64,000 bases of DNA from Anas platyrhynchos. Lineage: Eukaryota; Chordata; Aves; Anseriformes; Anatidae. The DNA is taken from positions 84,689,501 to 84,753,500 of the forward strand of contig NC_092588.1 in the NCBI RefSeq assembly GCF_047663525.1. Direction: 5' to 3'. The position numbers and the translations under genes were made by a program. The notes beneath the pieces were generated by a model, which made no database searches, was not told where the DNA came from, and saw only the letters and a list, made by a program, of their open reading frames with translations. Positions 23,750-34,515 of this stretch are shown here, piece after piece (the stretch's first letter is position 1; each line of letters starts with the position of its first letter).

Positions 23750-25532
23750 CACAGAATCACAGAATTGTCTAGGTTAGAAGAGACCTCAAGATCATTGAGT
23801 CCAACCTCCGACCTAACACTAACAAGTCCTCCACTAAACCGTATCCCTAAGCTCTACATCTAAACATCTTTTAAACACCTCCAGGGATGGTGACTCCACC
23901 ACTTTCCTGGGCAGCCCATTCCAATGCCTAAAAAAACCATCTCAGTAAAAAAGTTCTTCCTAATATCCAACCTAAGACACTCCTGGCACAACTTTAGCCC
24001 ATTCCCCCTCGTCCTGTCACCAGGCACGTGGGAGAATAGAGCAACCCCCACCTCTCTACAGCCTCCTTTAAGGTACCTGTAGAGAGCAATAAGGTCGCCC
24101 CTTAGCTTCCTCCTCTCCAGGCTGAACAAGCCCAGCTCCCTCAGAAACTCCTCATAAGACTTGTTCTCCAGACCCCTCACCAGCTTTGTCGCCCTTTAGT
24201 GGACTCACTCGAGCACCTCGATGTCCTTCTTGTAGCGAGGGGCCCAAAACTGAACACAGTACTCGAGGTGCAGCCTCACCAGAGCCGAGTACAGGGGGAC
24301 GATCACTTCCCTAGCCCTGCTGGCTACACTGTTTCTTATACAAGCCAGGATGCTGTTGGCCTTCTTAGCCACCTGAGCACACTGCTGGCTCATATTCAGC
24401 CGACTGTCCACCATCACTCCCAGGTCCTTCTCTGCCTGGCAGCTCTCCAACCACTCATCTCCCAGCCTGTAGCTCTGCTTGGGGTTATTGCACCCCAGCT
24501 GCAGGACCCGGCACTTGGCCTTGTTGAACTTCATGCAGTTGACCTCAGCCCATTGGTGCAGCCTATCCAGATCCTCCTGCAGAGCCTTCCTACCCTCGAG
24601 CAGATCGACACACGCACCTAACTTGGTGTCATCTGCGAACTTACTGAGAGTGCACTCAATGCCCTCATCCAGATCATCGAAGATATTAAGGAGGACTGGC
24701 CCCAGTACTGAGCCCTGGGGAACGCCACTAGTGACTGGTGTCCAACTGGACTTGACTCCATTCACCACGACTCTTTGGGCCTGGCTATCCAGCCAGTTTC
24801 TAACCCAACGAAGCGTATGCCAGTCCAAGCCATGAGCAGACAGTTTCTTGAGGAGAATGCTGTGGGAAACGGTGTCAAAAGCCTTGCTGAATTCAAGGTA
24901 GACCACATTCACAGCCCTTCCCTCATCCACCCAGCACGTCACTTGGTCATAGAAGGAGATCAGGTTCGTCAAGCAGGACCTGCCTTTCATAAACCCATGC
25001 TGAGTGGGCCTGATCGCCTGCTTGCCCTGTAAGTGCTGCGTGATGACTCTCAAGAGGATCTGCTCCATGAGCTTCCCTGGTACCGAGGTCAAACAGACAG
25101 GCCTGTAGTTTCCCGGGTCTGTCCTCCAGCCCTTCTTGTAGATGGGCATCACGTTTGCTAGCCGCCAGTCGACTGGGACCTCCCCCAGCAGCCAGGACTG
25201 TTGATAAATGATGGAAAGTGGTTTGGCCAGCTCCTCCACCAATTCTCTCAGTACCCTCGGGTGGATCCCATCTGGCCCCATCGACTTGCGTACATCCAAG
25301 TGCCGTAGCAGGTTGCCAACCATTTCCTCATGGATAGTGAGGGTCACATTCTGCTCCCCATCCCCTTCCACCAGCTCAGGGTACTGGGTATCCAGAGAAC
25401 AACTGGTTTTGCCGCTAAAGACTGAGGCAAAGAAGGCATTAAGACCTCCACCTTTTCCTCATCTTTTGTAAGTTCCCCCCTGCACCCAGTAAAGGATGAA
25501 GATTCTCCCTAGTCCTCCATTTTGCGTTGATG
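23750..25532 (-). mobile_element. CR1 non-LTR retrotransposon, young 5'-truncated copy
   Basis: This is the same subfamily and orientation as 6660-9390, matching it closely over about 1.8 kb. The 3' end shows the terminal ATCACAGAATCACAGAATTG. The 5' truncation is at about 25532, right after the codons for YINAKW, and AT-rich unique DNA follows. Coding damage is listed under its ORF2 entry. Confidence 0.95.
23790..25530 (-). pseudogene. CR1 ORF2, reverse transcriptase part (broken)
   Basis: The longest open piece is 24205-25371 (388 codons). It contains the RT motifs [10 protein letters not shown], a motif A altered to LEFSKAFDT (family LDFSKAFDT), [11 protein letters not shown] and an intact FADD box at 24628-24639. 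Downstream in the same frame are TGA at 24205-24207 and TAA at 24196-24198, then a 106-codon continuation to 23860. That piece shifts frame near 23930, where an A run has lengthened after KNFFTE. Upstream of 25371 small deletions break the frame near 25443 and 25470. The whole endonuclease is missing. No activity is expected, both from these breaks and because the first Asp-box residue is changed. Confidence 0.92.
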
Positions 25533-25566
25533 TATATATTTTATACAGGGCAATGTATTAATGGCA

Positions 25567-25590
25567 ATAAAAATAATAATAATAATAAAT
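25567..25590. repeat. (AAT)n microsatellite
   Basis: About seven AAT-type units. Confidence 0.9.
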
Positions 25591-26581
25591 AACTTGCAAA
25601 ACAAATGGATTAACTGACATAAAGACAGAATACTTACCCAATAAAAAAGATTCTAAACAAAAATAGATTTTAGAACCATTTAGAGTTACAGAAATTCATT
25701 GGAGATATAAGCATGATATTCTTATCTTGAAGAGAGAACTGAATACAAATTAATTTGGAATAATTAATATATTAAAGTAAATGTTTACAGAAGTACCAAG
25801 GTAGTAGATTTTAGGAGTGTGCCTTAAAATATAGTGAGAAACCAATAAAAATGGGTAGTTGGAAGAAGTACAGTAAGCGGTCAGTGGATATGGGTTCCTG
25901 AGGCTCAAAGGAAACACTGCGAATAATTCTTAAAACCTATTTCCCACTATAGAAGAGAGGTGGTCTCAATAACAATGGTTATCACACCAGTGCTTTGGAG
26001 AATGACTGCATAAAAGAAATAAAGTATTTTTCTGTTTAGGATGATGACCTAAGCTTCCAGCTTAATGTCCATATTTTAATATTTGACTGGTTAATAAATG
26101 AAGACTTATTTGAAAAAATCATGTATTTCTGTGACTAGGACTATCATATGGAAGAAAAGCTAAAAGATACTGCTGAGCACGCTATTAATACTAAGTCAGG
26201 GTTATACAAACAAAGATCAGAAAAACAGAAACTAAATTGGTTCAGCATAGCATATCTCTCTTTGACTGAAAAAAACATGACTTACACAAAAGATAATTCA
26301 TGGTAACTCTTTGGTTGGAATGACAGTGATTGGTATCAGAGGCTGAGAAACAAAGAGATGTTCCTGTGAGCAACCTGAGTTGAAAGTTTGGCTGATCATT
26401 TAATAACACAGAGAGGTGAGTTATCTTTCACTTCTTTCAAGTATCTGCTTGAAAGACTCAATAACCTCCCATACAAGAGGCCTGAAATAAAATTAAATAT
26501 AGCTAGCCCTTGGAAAATGCTATTACCAAAAAAGTTCCAGATGAAGGAGTATACAAAATACGATTTTGTTATATGTTTCAG

Positions 26582-26636
26582 AAAAAATAAAAATAAAAAC
26601 AACAACAACAGAAACAAACAAACAAACAAACAAAAA
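26582..26636. repeat. A-rich (AAAC)n/(AAC)n tract
   Basis: AAAAT, AAC and AAAC units in succession. Confidence 0.9.
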
Positions 26637-27181
26637 GCAGACACTGCTTTTTCCAAATCCGTTGAAAGATTCAAGGCAGCAAAAATTTCAAAAATCTGCT
26701 CGGTAATTGAGTGAGTGACTTCTGAGGGAATGTTTTACAAAACGTAATTAATTTTAAAAAGAAAAAATGTGGTTTTTGTTTGTTAGTTTGTTTGTTTGCT
26801 TTTGTTTTTATGTTTTCTCAGAGTGTTAACTCCAAGGAGTAAGGAAATTTATCTAGTATAAAACTTGAAGAAAGAAGTAGGCACAATAAAATTAGTAATG
26901 AGGAAACAGTGAGTGCTGTGAGAAAAATTGTCACAGCAGTAGAATGCTTGGAGTAGTCTCCAGAGGCATTCGTTGGGAGGTTAAAAATTAAAAATGCTAA
27001 GAAAACATATTTTTGGGAATCATACCTCCATTTGCAGAAATCAGTAATCTAGAATGGTCTTTTTGTAGCTTATCATACAGGTGCACTGGAACAAATTGGA
27101 AGCAATAGAAAAAGCATGCTACATACTATAAATCCTTTATAATGACCTCCATATCCCATCATTTACTTCTGCCACTTGAAG

Positions 27182-27208
27182 AAAAAACAAACAAACAAAC
27201 AAACAAAA
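27182..27208. repeat. (AAAC)n microsatellite
   Basis: About five AAAC units. Confidence 0.9.
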
Positions 27209-28498
27209 TGAGGGTCAGACTTTGTTTTGTATTGGTGAGGTGTGGGGAAAAGTTGCTATGAAAAATTAGATGGAGCTTTTATAGATAGAGATTTTATATG
27301 GTTCCTCCATGGGAATTTGGTTCCTCAGTTACTAGGGTTCCATTCTTGGCATATCTGGTGTAGGAGGATGCATTTAAAGTGAATCTCTAAAATAAGTAAA
27401 TTCCCAGAATTGCAGAATAACTTTAAGGTCCATCATTTTTTGAACTCTATGGAATTTATCCAGATTTTGAATTGTGGACTCCAGGCAAGACTTCTTCCAA
27501 ATTTTATTTTTAAACTTACTCTTCTAAATCTTTATTTAAGGATTAAGAGTAAGTGTCCCTTCGTTCTTTACCAAAACTTGAGAAAAAAAAAATCAGATAC
27601 TTTGATACAAAAAAAAAGTAGATGCTATACTTCTGATAATCTTAACTTCACTTATTTGGTATGAATTCAAGAGGCTAATGTCAGGCAGCCCCATCCTCTG
27701 CTCAATAGCCATGGTGCATTTCAGCTGTAGTCATGGGAGCTGAGCCAGTTTATACTGGCTGGGGGACTCTGTCCCCAGCTACTGGAACTATTTCCTTAAG
27801 ATAAATCTTACGTGTTTGTTTGATTTTTGTTTGCTTGTTTTTTTTTGTCACTGCTGTTTTTTGTTTTGTTTTTCTTTTTCTAGTTGCAAACTGTTACAGA
27901 ATGCATGCTAAATAAAACAAGCCTCGGATCCAAAGTATTTTATTTTTCCTTTATCTAACCTGATTGGTTATAGAGTTGAGAATCCAAGGGTGAGATCTCC
28001 CAATCTGTTGGGTATGTGTACAAAAGGGATGTTGCAGTTCAATATCAGGGTTGTTTTTAAACTGCTAGAGCCAAGCAGATTGCCATTTAAATCCAGGCAT
28101 TCAGCTGCTGCTACTGACTACTGTCATTAATGCTGTAGCTTTGAGCACTATTTCACTGCTGCAAACATTTCTTAAATTAGTTTTCCTCCCTTCTGCTGTG
28201 TTCTTGTAAAAACAACACCAGTGGGTTTTATTGGGAGCTTTGAAAGCAACTGGCCTCCATGGCATTTATTAGTGGCAGAAAGCAACAGACTTTTGTGGGC
28301 TCCTACAGAGAAGTTAAATAGCTTCAAACATTTTCTATCAGCTTAAAGCACTGTGCTCGATGGTGCAAGCACACTTTGCTTCCTTTGCCTTACCATCACC
28401 CTGGGATATTCATTCTGAAAATAGATTTGAATGAACTTGAAAATTCAAGATAAGCTCAATTGCTGATCTGTCCCCTAAACTGCCGATCTGCAGCCCCT

Positions 28499-28540
28499 AA
28501 AAACAAACAAACAAACAAACAAACAAATAAATAAATAAAG
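28499..28540. repeat. (AAAC)n(AAAT)n compound microsatellite
   Basis: About six AAAC units followed by about three AAAT units. Confidence 0.92.
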
Positions 28541-30309
28541 TGACAACTCAGAAAAGCAAGCTGTTTGGTACACTTCATGCCTTGCTTAGTGTTTGCTATC
28601 TTGTCAACTATCAATATTTATGTTCAGTGGGGGAAACCTAGCCAAATGAGAGGACGTAAGAGGGTACTGCTGAAATCAAAACCCTGCCACAAGTCACAGT
28701 TGGGCTTGACTTTTGTTTCATTAAAAAATTAATTGGAACCAAACTGTGCAGTCACAAAGCTCATCAGTGGTTCCCGTTCACAATGTTAAAGAATCAGATG
28801 TTCAAACATAGCAAATTAGTGAGGAGCATGTTTACACTCTGCTCCCTTATTACTGAAAATGATTATTTGATAAACAAAGAGGAACAGCCAGGAAGAAATG
28901 CCAGCATTTGTTGACAGATTTATTGTGCCTTGGTGACTGCACCTTATACCACTGGGTGAAACAGGAATGGTGCTTCAATGAGTACTCTTGAAGAACTGAT
29001 AAATAAAAGAGAGCAGCCAGCTGCCTGTGAGTTCCAAATAAACCTCAGAGCAGAAACAGTACAGGACTTTGACTTCATGCAATACTGACAGCACTGTTCT
29101 AAACCAATGATTTTAAAACACGTGCATAGAAGGGAAACTTGTTTGCAACATGCAGAAGAATCTCAGAGGGCAATATACTTAGGATATTTACTGTGTTCAG
29201 GGTATGTTCTTTGTCATGTTGAATGTCTTACTACTCATAGGTAGATAGCAGATGTTTTTGCTTTCATTTCAGTGGAAGCTGTATAATACTGCTGTACTGC
29301 TGAAACTGTAACGTTCCTTTTTCAAAGCTTATCCAGTTCAGATATTCTGATGAAAATTAAACTGAGAAAAACAGTTTTCTTCTTTCTGAGGCTTTAAAGA
29401 GTCAAGCTTTCCCTTAGGAATGAATGCAATGCTTCAAGTCAAAGAAACTTCTTCTACCTGGTTTAATTTCAAACAGCTTGCAGCTGGAAGATAAACAGAA
29501 TAATAAGAATCTCTTATGAAGGCAACAAACAGTTCAAGAACAAGTGAGCAAATTTACATTTTGTAAAGTGGCTTCTCAACTGAGATCAAGATCTATATGC
29601 AAAGTTGCAGATAGTCAAAACTTACACATTGGTAAATAAAACGAAGGGAGAATAACAGGAAATTTATAGTCATCTGTGGAATTACTAACTGTAAATTCAT
29701 TAGATTATGTAGTTTTAATAAGAAAATTATTAATTTAGTAATCAAAGGTGTTAAAATTAATTACTGTCTCTGTCAGTTTTACTGCCAGTGGGATTGCTAT
29801 GAAATTGTTGTACACTAAAAAAAAGGATTCATAAAGGTACTTGGGAAGTCTCTGTATTTAATTGTATTTAATTGTATATAATTTTAATCCTTAAATCTGC
29901 TTTATTGGATCTGCTTAATAACACAGGGAATAGATTTAAATCTACGGACACTGACAATTGCAATTTATGTAGCTTCGATTTCCTTTTAAATCAGATTAAA
30001 TTGATTTAAGTAATACCTCCGCATAGGTTGCAGGACAACTACCCCTGCATCACAGCATCAAGACCACATGCTGAGAAACGCAGCCTGAGCCATAAGGGCC
30101 TCCTGCAGGTTGCGTGGTTCATATTGGTCTATGCTGACATCCTTCAGGTCACCAGGTCTGGTCTCTTGCCCTTGCTGCTAGCACTGAGCAGGCATCTGGT
30201 AACTCCTTTTCTCTCATTTCCCACTCTGCAAGTATTTGGAGTATAATAATATAATAATGCTAACTAGTGATTTTTATTAATTGCTAATTCATAATAATTG
30301 TATTAAAAC

Positions 30310-30324
30310 TTTTTTTTTTTTTTT
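30310..30324. repeat. Poly(T) run
   Basis: About 15 T residues. Confidence 0.85.
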
Positions 30325-30780
30325 CCACCATAGATTTAGCAGTTTGATAGCTCTTACATTTTTCTCTTCTAGGAATAAGTGCAGTTATTGCCATTTAATT
30401 ATTGATGCCTTTAATAACATCTGCTTTGGCAGGAGTACTTAATTATTCAATCTGTTGGCTAAAACCTTTTTTACATTTACTTTTCCTTTTCTTTAGAGAT
30501 TCCAGAAGCATTATGAGCAGAGTATCATAAGATTGGCCATACAGGACAGTTCTGTATTAAAACAAACCAGGAATCCTGGGCCTGCTTTATCCCTATGCAA
30601 GTAAGAGGTGACTGCACTGACAAAGTATTGTGTCTATTTTCTCACCAATGAACCAGATTCAGAATTTAGCCTCTTAACATGCTGCCCAACCAGTCACAGT
30701 TGCTTGTGTGAAATATATCTTGCAAATCTTATAAAAGTTATTTTAGAAGGATGTACACTTGTCACTGCATACAGTAGTCT

Positions 30781-30857
30781 AAATTTAACTAAAAACTAAT
30801 TTTAACTAAATTTAACTAAAAACTAAATTTAACTAAAACTAAACTAAATTTAATTAA
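30781..30857. repeat. Minisatellite, AAATTTAACTAAAAACT units
   Basis: About five imperfect copies of a 12-18-bp unit built from AAATTTAACT and AAAAACT. Units differ by small indels. Confidence 0.85.
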
Positions 30858-31004
30858 GAAATTCTTACACTTGAATCATAAAACTTCAGGTCTGCCTTCC
30901 CATTCTGTTGTGAAACTAGAGCTTTGTCCTACCATGTTATTTCCCCAAATACCAATTTTATGTTTCACAGTGAGCCAGTCAGTGTACACCTGTAACGTTA
31001 CTGC

Positions 31005-32102
31005 TGTTATATATGGAGTGGTAATTCGTGTCTAGACAATGGTTGATATTGGGGAGAAAGAAGGGGGAGATTTGGGAGTGTGGCCATGGGGGTTGGAAAG
31101 CCCCGTGGTTGAGATAACATTAGACTCTTAAGGACGAGGCCATCAGGAATGTAAAAGAGTTTAGAGGGAACAAAGAAGGGTGATTCAGGGGACTCCATGC
31201 AGTCTCCGGTTTCTTGTTCTCCAGCCGTTAAGGCATGGAAGTTTCTGAGTGTTTGCTGTCGTTATATTCAAAGCTGTTAGACCAATGGAAAGTTGTTTTG
31301 AAAAGAACTGCTGTGGAGAGAAGGGTATAAGAGGGGAAACTGCCCTCAAGATTAAAAAAAAAAAAAAAAAAAAAAGGCAACACGATGTGATGAAGTTACG
31401 TCATCAATAAAGAAGCAGAAAGAAGGAATGAAAAGGAACAGGCTGGCAGAACAGAGACCAGGACGGGAACAGGCACACTGATCGCCTCATGAAGGTAGGT
31501 TCGGCCAGACTCAGCAAACCGCTCAGAGAAGCTGGAAATACCCGAGATGAGAGAAGCAGACCCGTGCACACAACTGCCTCTCGCTGGTCAGCAGCTGCGC
31601 ATTATGGGGAATCATAGGTCCTTAGGAACAAAGACCATCCTGGCAACCTTACAGCTTATTCTCCTTATTAACAGTCAGACAGTTTATGATCCTGAAACAT
31701 GGGACCAAACTGAGGTCAAGGTGTGGGACTCTGCAACTAAAAATGACAAGGTGCCAGTGGGATTGCTCGGCACCTGGCGAGCAATCTCTGAGGCCTTAAA
31801 GAGCCCTGTGGGACCACAGTCAGAAACGTGTGGCTTGCCAGACAGTGAGGGAGCTGCGGGCTCCTTTACTGATCCGACTGCTACGCCATGGGCCCCTCTG
31901 CTGCTACAGCCATCGCGGGCCTTTGCTGTTACGCCCCCTGTTGACCTGGACGTGCCTTTTGACCCAGGGCTGTTGGCCTTGAAAAGGAGATGGATGTGCT
32001 TTTCTTCGATCCGGGAAGAACGGGATACATAAGGCCTGAAGACCGAGTTGCTTGACAACTTAAAGCGAGACATATTGTTCAAAAGGTATGGAAAATGGAG
32101 AC
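31005..32102 (+). mobile_element. Truncated endogenous retrovirus fragment
   Basis: The order of signals is retroviral. A TGTTATATATGG start at 31005 could be an LTR end, and a TATA-like GTATAAG lies at 31324-31330. A poly(A) run (31354-31375) is followed at 31376-31391 by GGCAACACGATGTGAT, which resembles a CpG-decayed tRNA-Trp primer-binding site. A splice-donor-like AAG/GTAGGT follows at 31492-31500, then a Gag-like frame starting at 31604. After that frame stops at 32032 about 70 bp lead to a purine-rich stretch and the LTR-like block at 32103. Most of gag and all of pol and env are missing. The 5' and 3' LTR-like blocks do not resemble each other, so this may be a recombinant or two elements joined. 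Confidence 0.55.
31604..32032 (+). pseudogene. Gag-like N-terminal remnant (endogenous retrovirus)
   Basis: The open frame runs from 31547, but the ATG at 31604 is the likely start, because it gives Met-Gly-Asn-X-X-Ser, the N-myristoylation signal of retroviral matrix proteins. It lies about 215 bp after the primer-binding-site-like sequence, as expected for gag. The product is 142 residues, with a tryptophan-containing region of matrix type (WDQ and LLGTWR) in the first half and a proline-rich stretch before the end. It stops long before any capsid major-homology region, so the protein is truncated and nothing of pol or env follows. The assignment to Gag rests on architecture and the myristoylation start, not on a database match. 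Confidence 0.5.
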
Positions 32103-32337
32103 TGTTAAGTCATGGAACTTAAAGGATTGTTAGTTACCTTTTCTGATTGTACGTATGTATAGGCATACTCGGGTTTAGTATGTAAAGCAATGTTCTGTAT
32201 ATTTAGAATGTTTGATGTTCGTGTGTGCGTGTTGGTAGAGCACAGACTCCCCGCGCGCTCAGCGCTGTTTACTTGCCTTTTATAAATATCCTTTTATGTT
32301 ACTAAATTCAGAGTGAGTTGAGACTTCATTTATAACA
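32103..32337 (+). mobile_element. LTR-like block (ERV), 235 bp
   Basis: It begins TGTTA (32103) and ends TAACA (32337), an inverted terminal pair typical of LTRs. A purine-rich stretch (GAAAATGGAGAC) precedes it. It has a TATA-like TTTTATAAAT at 32278-32287 near its 3' end. Directly after its end comes CTGCCGACCCGATGTGATC, which matches the 3' part of a tRNA-Trp primer-binding site, so this may be the 5' LTR of a second truncated provirus. Alternatively CTGC at 31001-31004 and 32338-32341 could be a 4-bp duplication enclosing the whole 31005-32337 unit. The two readings cannot be separated here. Confidence 0.5.
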
Positions 32338-32356
32338 CTGCCGACCCGATGTGATC
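32338..32356 (+). promoter_or_regulatory. tRNA-Trp primer-binding-site-like sequence
   Basis: Of the last 12 bases, CCCGATGTGATC, 11 agree with the Trp-type site used by avian alpharetroviruses, with one C-to-T change. The first seven bases have decayed. It sits exactly at the end of the LTR-like block. Confidence 0.4.
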
Positions 32357-32435
32357 CCAAATTTACTGTATACAGAGTTTAATGACAAATATGGTCATAC
32401 GACACCCTTGTATTCTCCAAGGCATGCTTTGTAAG

Positions 32436-32440
32436 TTATG
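32436..32440. repeat. Possible target-site duplication, left (TTATG)
   Basis: TTATG here versus TTGTG at 33144-33148, one mismatch. Confidence 0.5.
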
Positions 32441-33143
32441 TGTAACGGATGCGTGTGCCCAGATGCTGCCCGGTTCTCGGGTGGCTGCGTGATTGCTGTG
32501 TGGGGCGATGCCGGGGCTGCCCCATGCCGGCCCCAACGGCCCCACGGCAGGGCACGGCTGGGCCCAGCAGCCAAGATGGCGGCGCCTCGCCTCAGGGACA
32601 GCCTGGGGAAGAAAGAGGGCACAGCGCTGCCCGGCAGCTGGCAGAAAGAAAGGGAGAAAGGGGGAGAAACAGCCCTGCTGGCACCCCGTGGGAGAGGAGG
32701 AGGAGGAGGGCAGGAGGGGCTCCAGGCGCCGGAGCAGAGATCCCCCTGCAGCCCCTGGGCAGGAGGCGGCGCTGGAGCAGGGATTTCCCTCCCTCAGCCC
32801 CTGGGGCTGGGAGGCAGAGAGGGGCGCTCAGGGACTGGCCCACCCTCTGCAGCACTGAGGAATGTAAGAGTGAAGCTGGGCCTAGGGAGAATGGGTATGT
32901 GTGTCGTAAGCTGTTTTAATTTTTGTCTCTTAATCTCCAAGTCTACTTGAATAGGTAAAAAGTGAAACAAATGTTCCTCACGCCAAGTCTGTTTTGCCCG
33001 AGATTGTAAGCGATCATCCTGTCTGTCGCAGCTCACAATCCTTTACATCTTATTTTCTCCTCCTTTCCATCTTTTCTCCCCCTGACCTATTGAGGAAGGG
33101 TAGTGGGAGAGCAGCTGGGTGTTGGCAAGGTCAACCCACTGCA
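32441..33143 (+). mobile_element. Solo LTR, ERVL-like, GC/CpG-rich, 703 bp
   Basis: It begins TGTAACGG and ends CCACTGCA, flanked by a near-perfect 5-bp duplication (TTATG/TTGTG). It shares with the LTR at 51306-52316 the 19-mer CTCCAGGCGCCGGAGCAGA (32720-32738) and the 15-mer AGTCTGTTTTGCCCG, in the same order, so both belong to one extended family. The GGAGCAG unit occurs twice (32731 and 32774) against eight times in the other LTR. The first 430 bp are strikingly GC-rich with many CpG, unlike everything around. Several overlapping open frames of 75-170 codons on both strands result from that composition and are not taken as genes. Confidence 0.7.
32573..32583 (+). promoter_or_regulatory. 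YY1-type motif AAGATGGCGGC
   Basis: An exact AAGATGGCGGC inside the CpG-rich part of the LTR. This is the core of the YY1 binding site found just downstream of many transcription starts and in some retroelement promoters. Whether it is bound is unknown. Confidence 0.6.
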
Positions 33144-33148
33144 TTGTG
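33144..33148. repeat. Possible target-site duplication, right (TTGTG)
   Basis: Matches 32436-32440 at four of five bases. Confidence 0.5.
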
Positions 33149-33780
33149 AAAGTACTACCTTTAAAAATTCATTCCACGTTTTCATTTTCCCCTAGTCACT
33201 ACAAAAATAAATAAATAAAGACATTAATGTGCATGATCTCATTATTAACTGACATTTATGCACCATGCCAAATCTTCTCGTGGTATCATTTTAATAACAC
33301 TTCTGGGGAAAAAAAAAAATCTCAATCTAAAAAATAGAATTCAGTGCTGTTTTAAGAAAATATTTTTGGCAAAAAAAAATACATAAAATGTATATCAGTG
33401 AATATTAGGGAAATTGAATCTTGATTTTCGGTGTTTGTGCTGGGGTTGCATATGACTGCAGAATTGATCTATTTTTAATCGCACCAGTGTACAAATGCCT
33501 CATATGGTAAAATGCAGGGGAACTTCACAAATCTCACACTTTATGAGGATGCCTCCTCTCAACAGCTTGGAATTCAACTACAGAATTCCCCAGTAAAGGC
33601 TGATTCTTCTGAAATACATGAACTTAATCAGGAAGACAGTGAGAGTGTCAGCTTAGTGTCCTAAAGATACATCTGCAGGCTTATTATTATTATTACTAAT
33701 AATTCAATTAGTAAGACTCAATCCAAAACCACCCACCTTTGTCAGTGTTAAAAGCAAGAGGTATTAGAGCTCTCTGCTAG
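33149..33780. other. Unique DNA between the LTR and a CR1
   Basis: AT-rich, no gene or repeat family recognised. Confidence 0.5.
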
Positions 33781-34515
33781 ATCATAGAATCACAGAATCC
33801 TTAAGGTTGGAAAAGACCTCCAAGATCATGGGGTCCAACCATACCCCTACCACCACTATCACCCACTAAACCATGTCCCTAAGCACCACGTCCAACCTTT
33901 CCTTGCACACCCCTGGGGACAGTGACTCCACCACCTCCCTGGGCAACCCGTTCCAATTCCTGACTGCTCTTTCTGAGAAGAAATGTCTCCTGATTTCCAT
34001 CCTAAACCTCCCCTGGCACAACTTGAGACCATTCCCTCTAGTCCTGTTGCTAATTACATGCAAGAAGAGGCTGACCCCCAGCTCCCCATAACTTCCTTTC
34101 TATAGAAAACAATAAGGTTTCCCCTGAGTCTCCTCCAGACTAAAAACCCCAGTTCCCTATGCCACTCCTCATAGGCCATGTTTTATAGGCTCTTCACCAG
34201 CTTTGTAACCCTTCTCTGGTCACGCTGTAGGGCCTCAATGTCCTTGTGTTGAGGGGCCCAAACTGAACACTACTTGATGTGTGGCCTCACCAGAGCTGAG
34301 TACAAGGGGACAGTCCCCTTGTCCTGCTGCCTATACTATTCCTGGTACAAGCCAGGATGCTGTTGGCTTTGTTGGCCACCTGAGCACGCTGCCAGCTCAC
34401 GTTCAGGTGAGCATTGACCAACACCCCCAGATCCTTTTCCTCTGCACAGCTTGCCAGCCACTCTGCCCCAGGCCTGTAGGATTGCATGGGGCTGTTGTGA
34501 TGTAGCTTTGAGGTA
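33781..34515 (-). mobile_element. CR1 fragment, moderately old
   Basis: The plus strand starts with the CR1 terminus ATCATAGAATCACAGAATCC. The minus strand encodes pieces of the ORF2 C-terminal region: 33866-34063 with [14 protein letters not shown] and LPREVVESL, and 34287-34520 with [10 protein letters not shown]. The pieces lie in different frames, and several small deletions separate them. The 5' truncation at about 34515 lies downstream of the catalytic boxes, so no RT active site remains. Confidence 0.92.

Larger units (their letters stand above)
25533..31004. other. Unique AT-rich DNA, possible conserved non-coding blocks
   Basis: No gene or dispersed repeat is recognised over 5.5 kb. 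The block at about 28050-28450 is less biased in composition and free of repeats, with homeodomain-like core sequences, and could be regulatory. That is an impression, not a measurement. 30010-30250 is a GC-richer patch of unknown origin. Confidence 0.4.

Noticed and set aside
24199-24621. 140-codon plus-strand open frame
   Set aside because: Antisense of the second CR1, and the same shadow appears in the first copy at 6936-7529.
31684-32082. 132-codon minus-strand frame
   Set aside because: Opposite strand of the Gag-like remnant, which has the better start context and retroviral architecture.
32438-32950. Overlapping 121-170-codon frames on the plus strand, with GC-rich composition suggesting a first exon
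   Set aside because: They lie within an LTR that shares blocks with the LTR at 51306. Three frames are open at once because of composition, and no splice or domain evidence exists.
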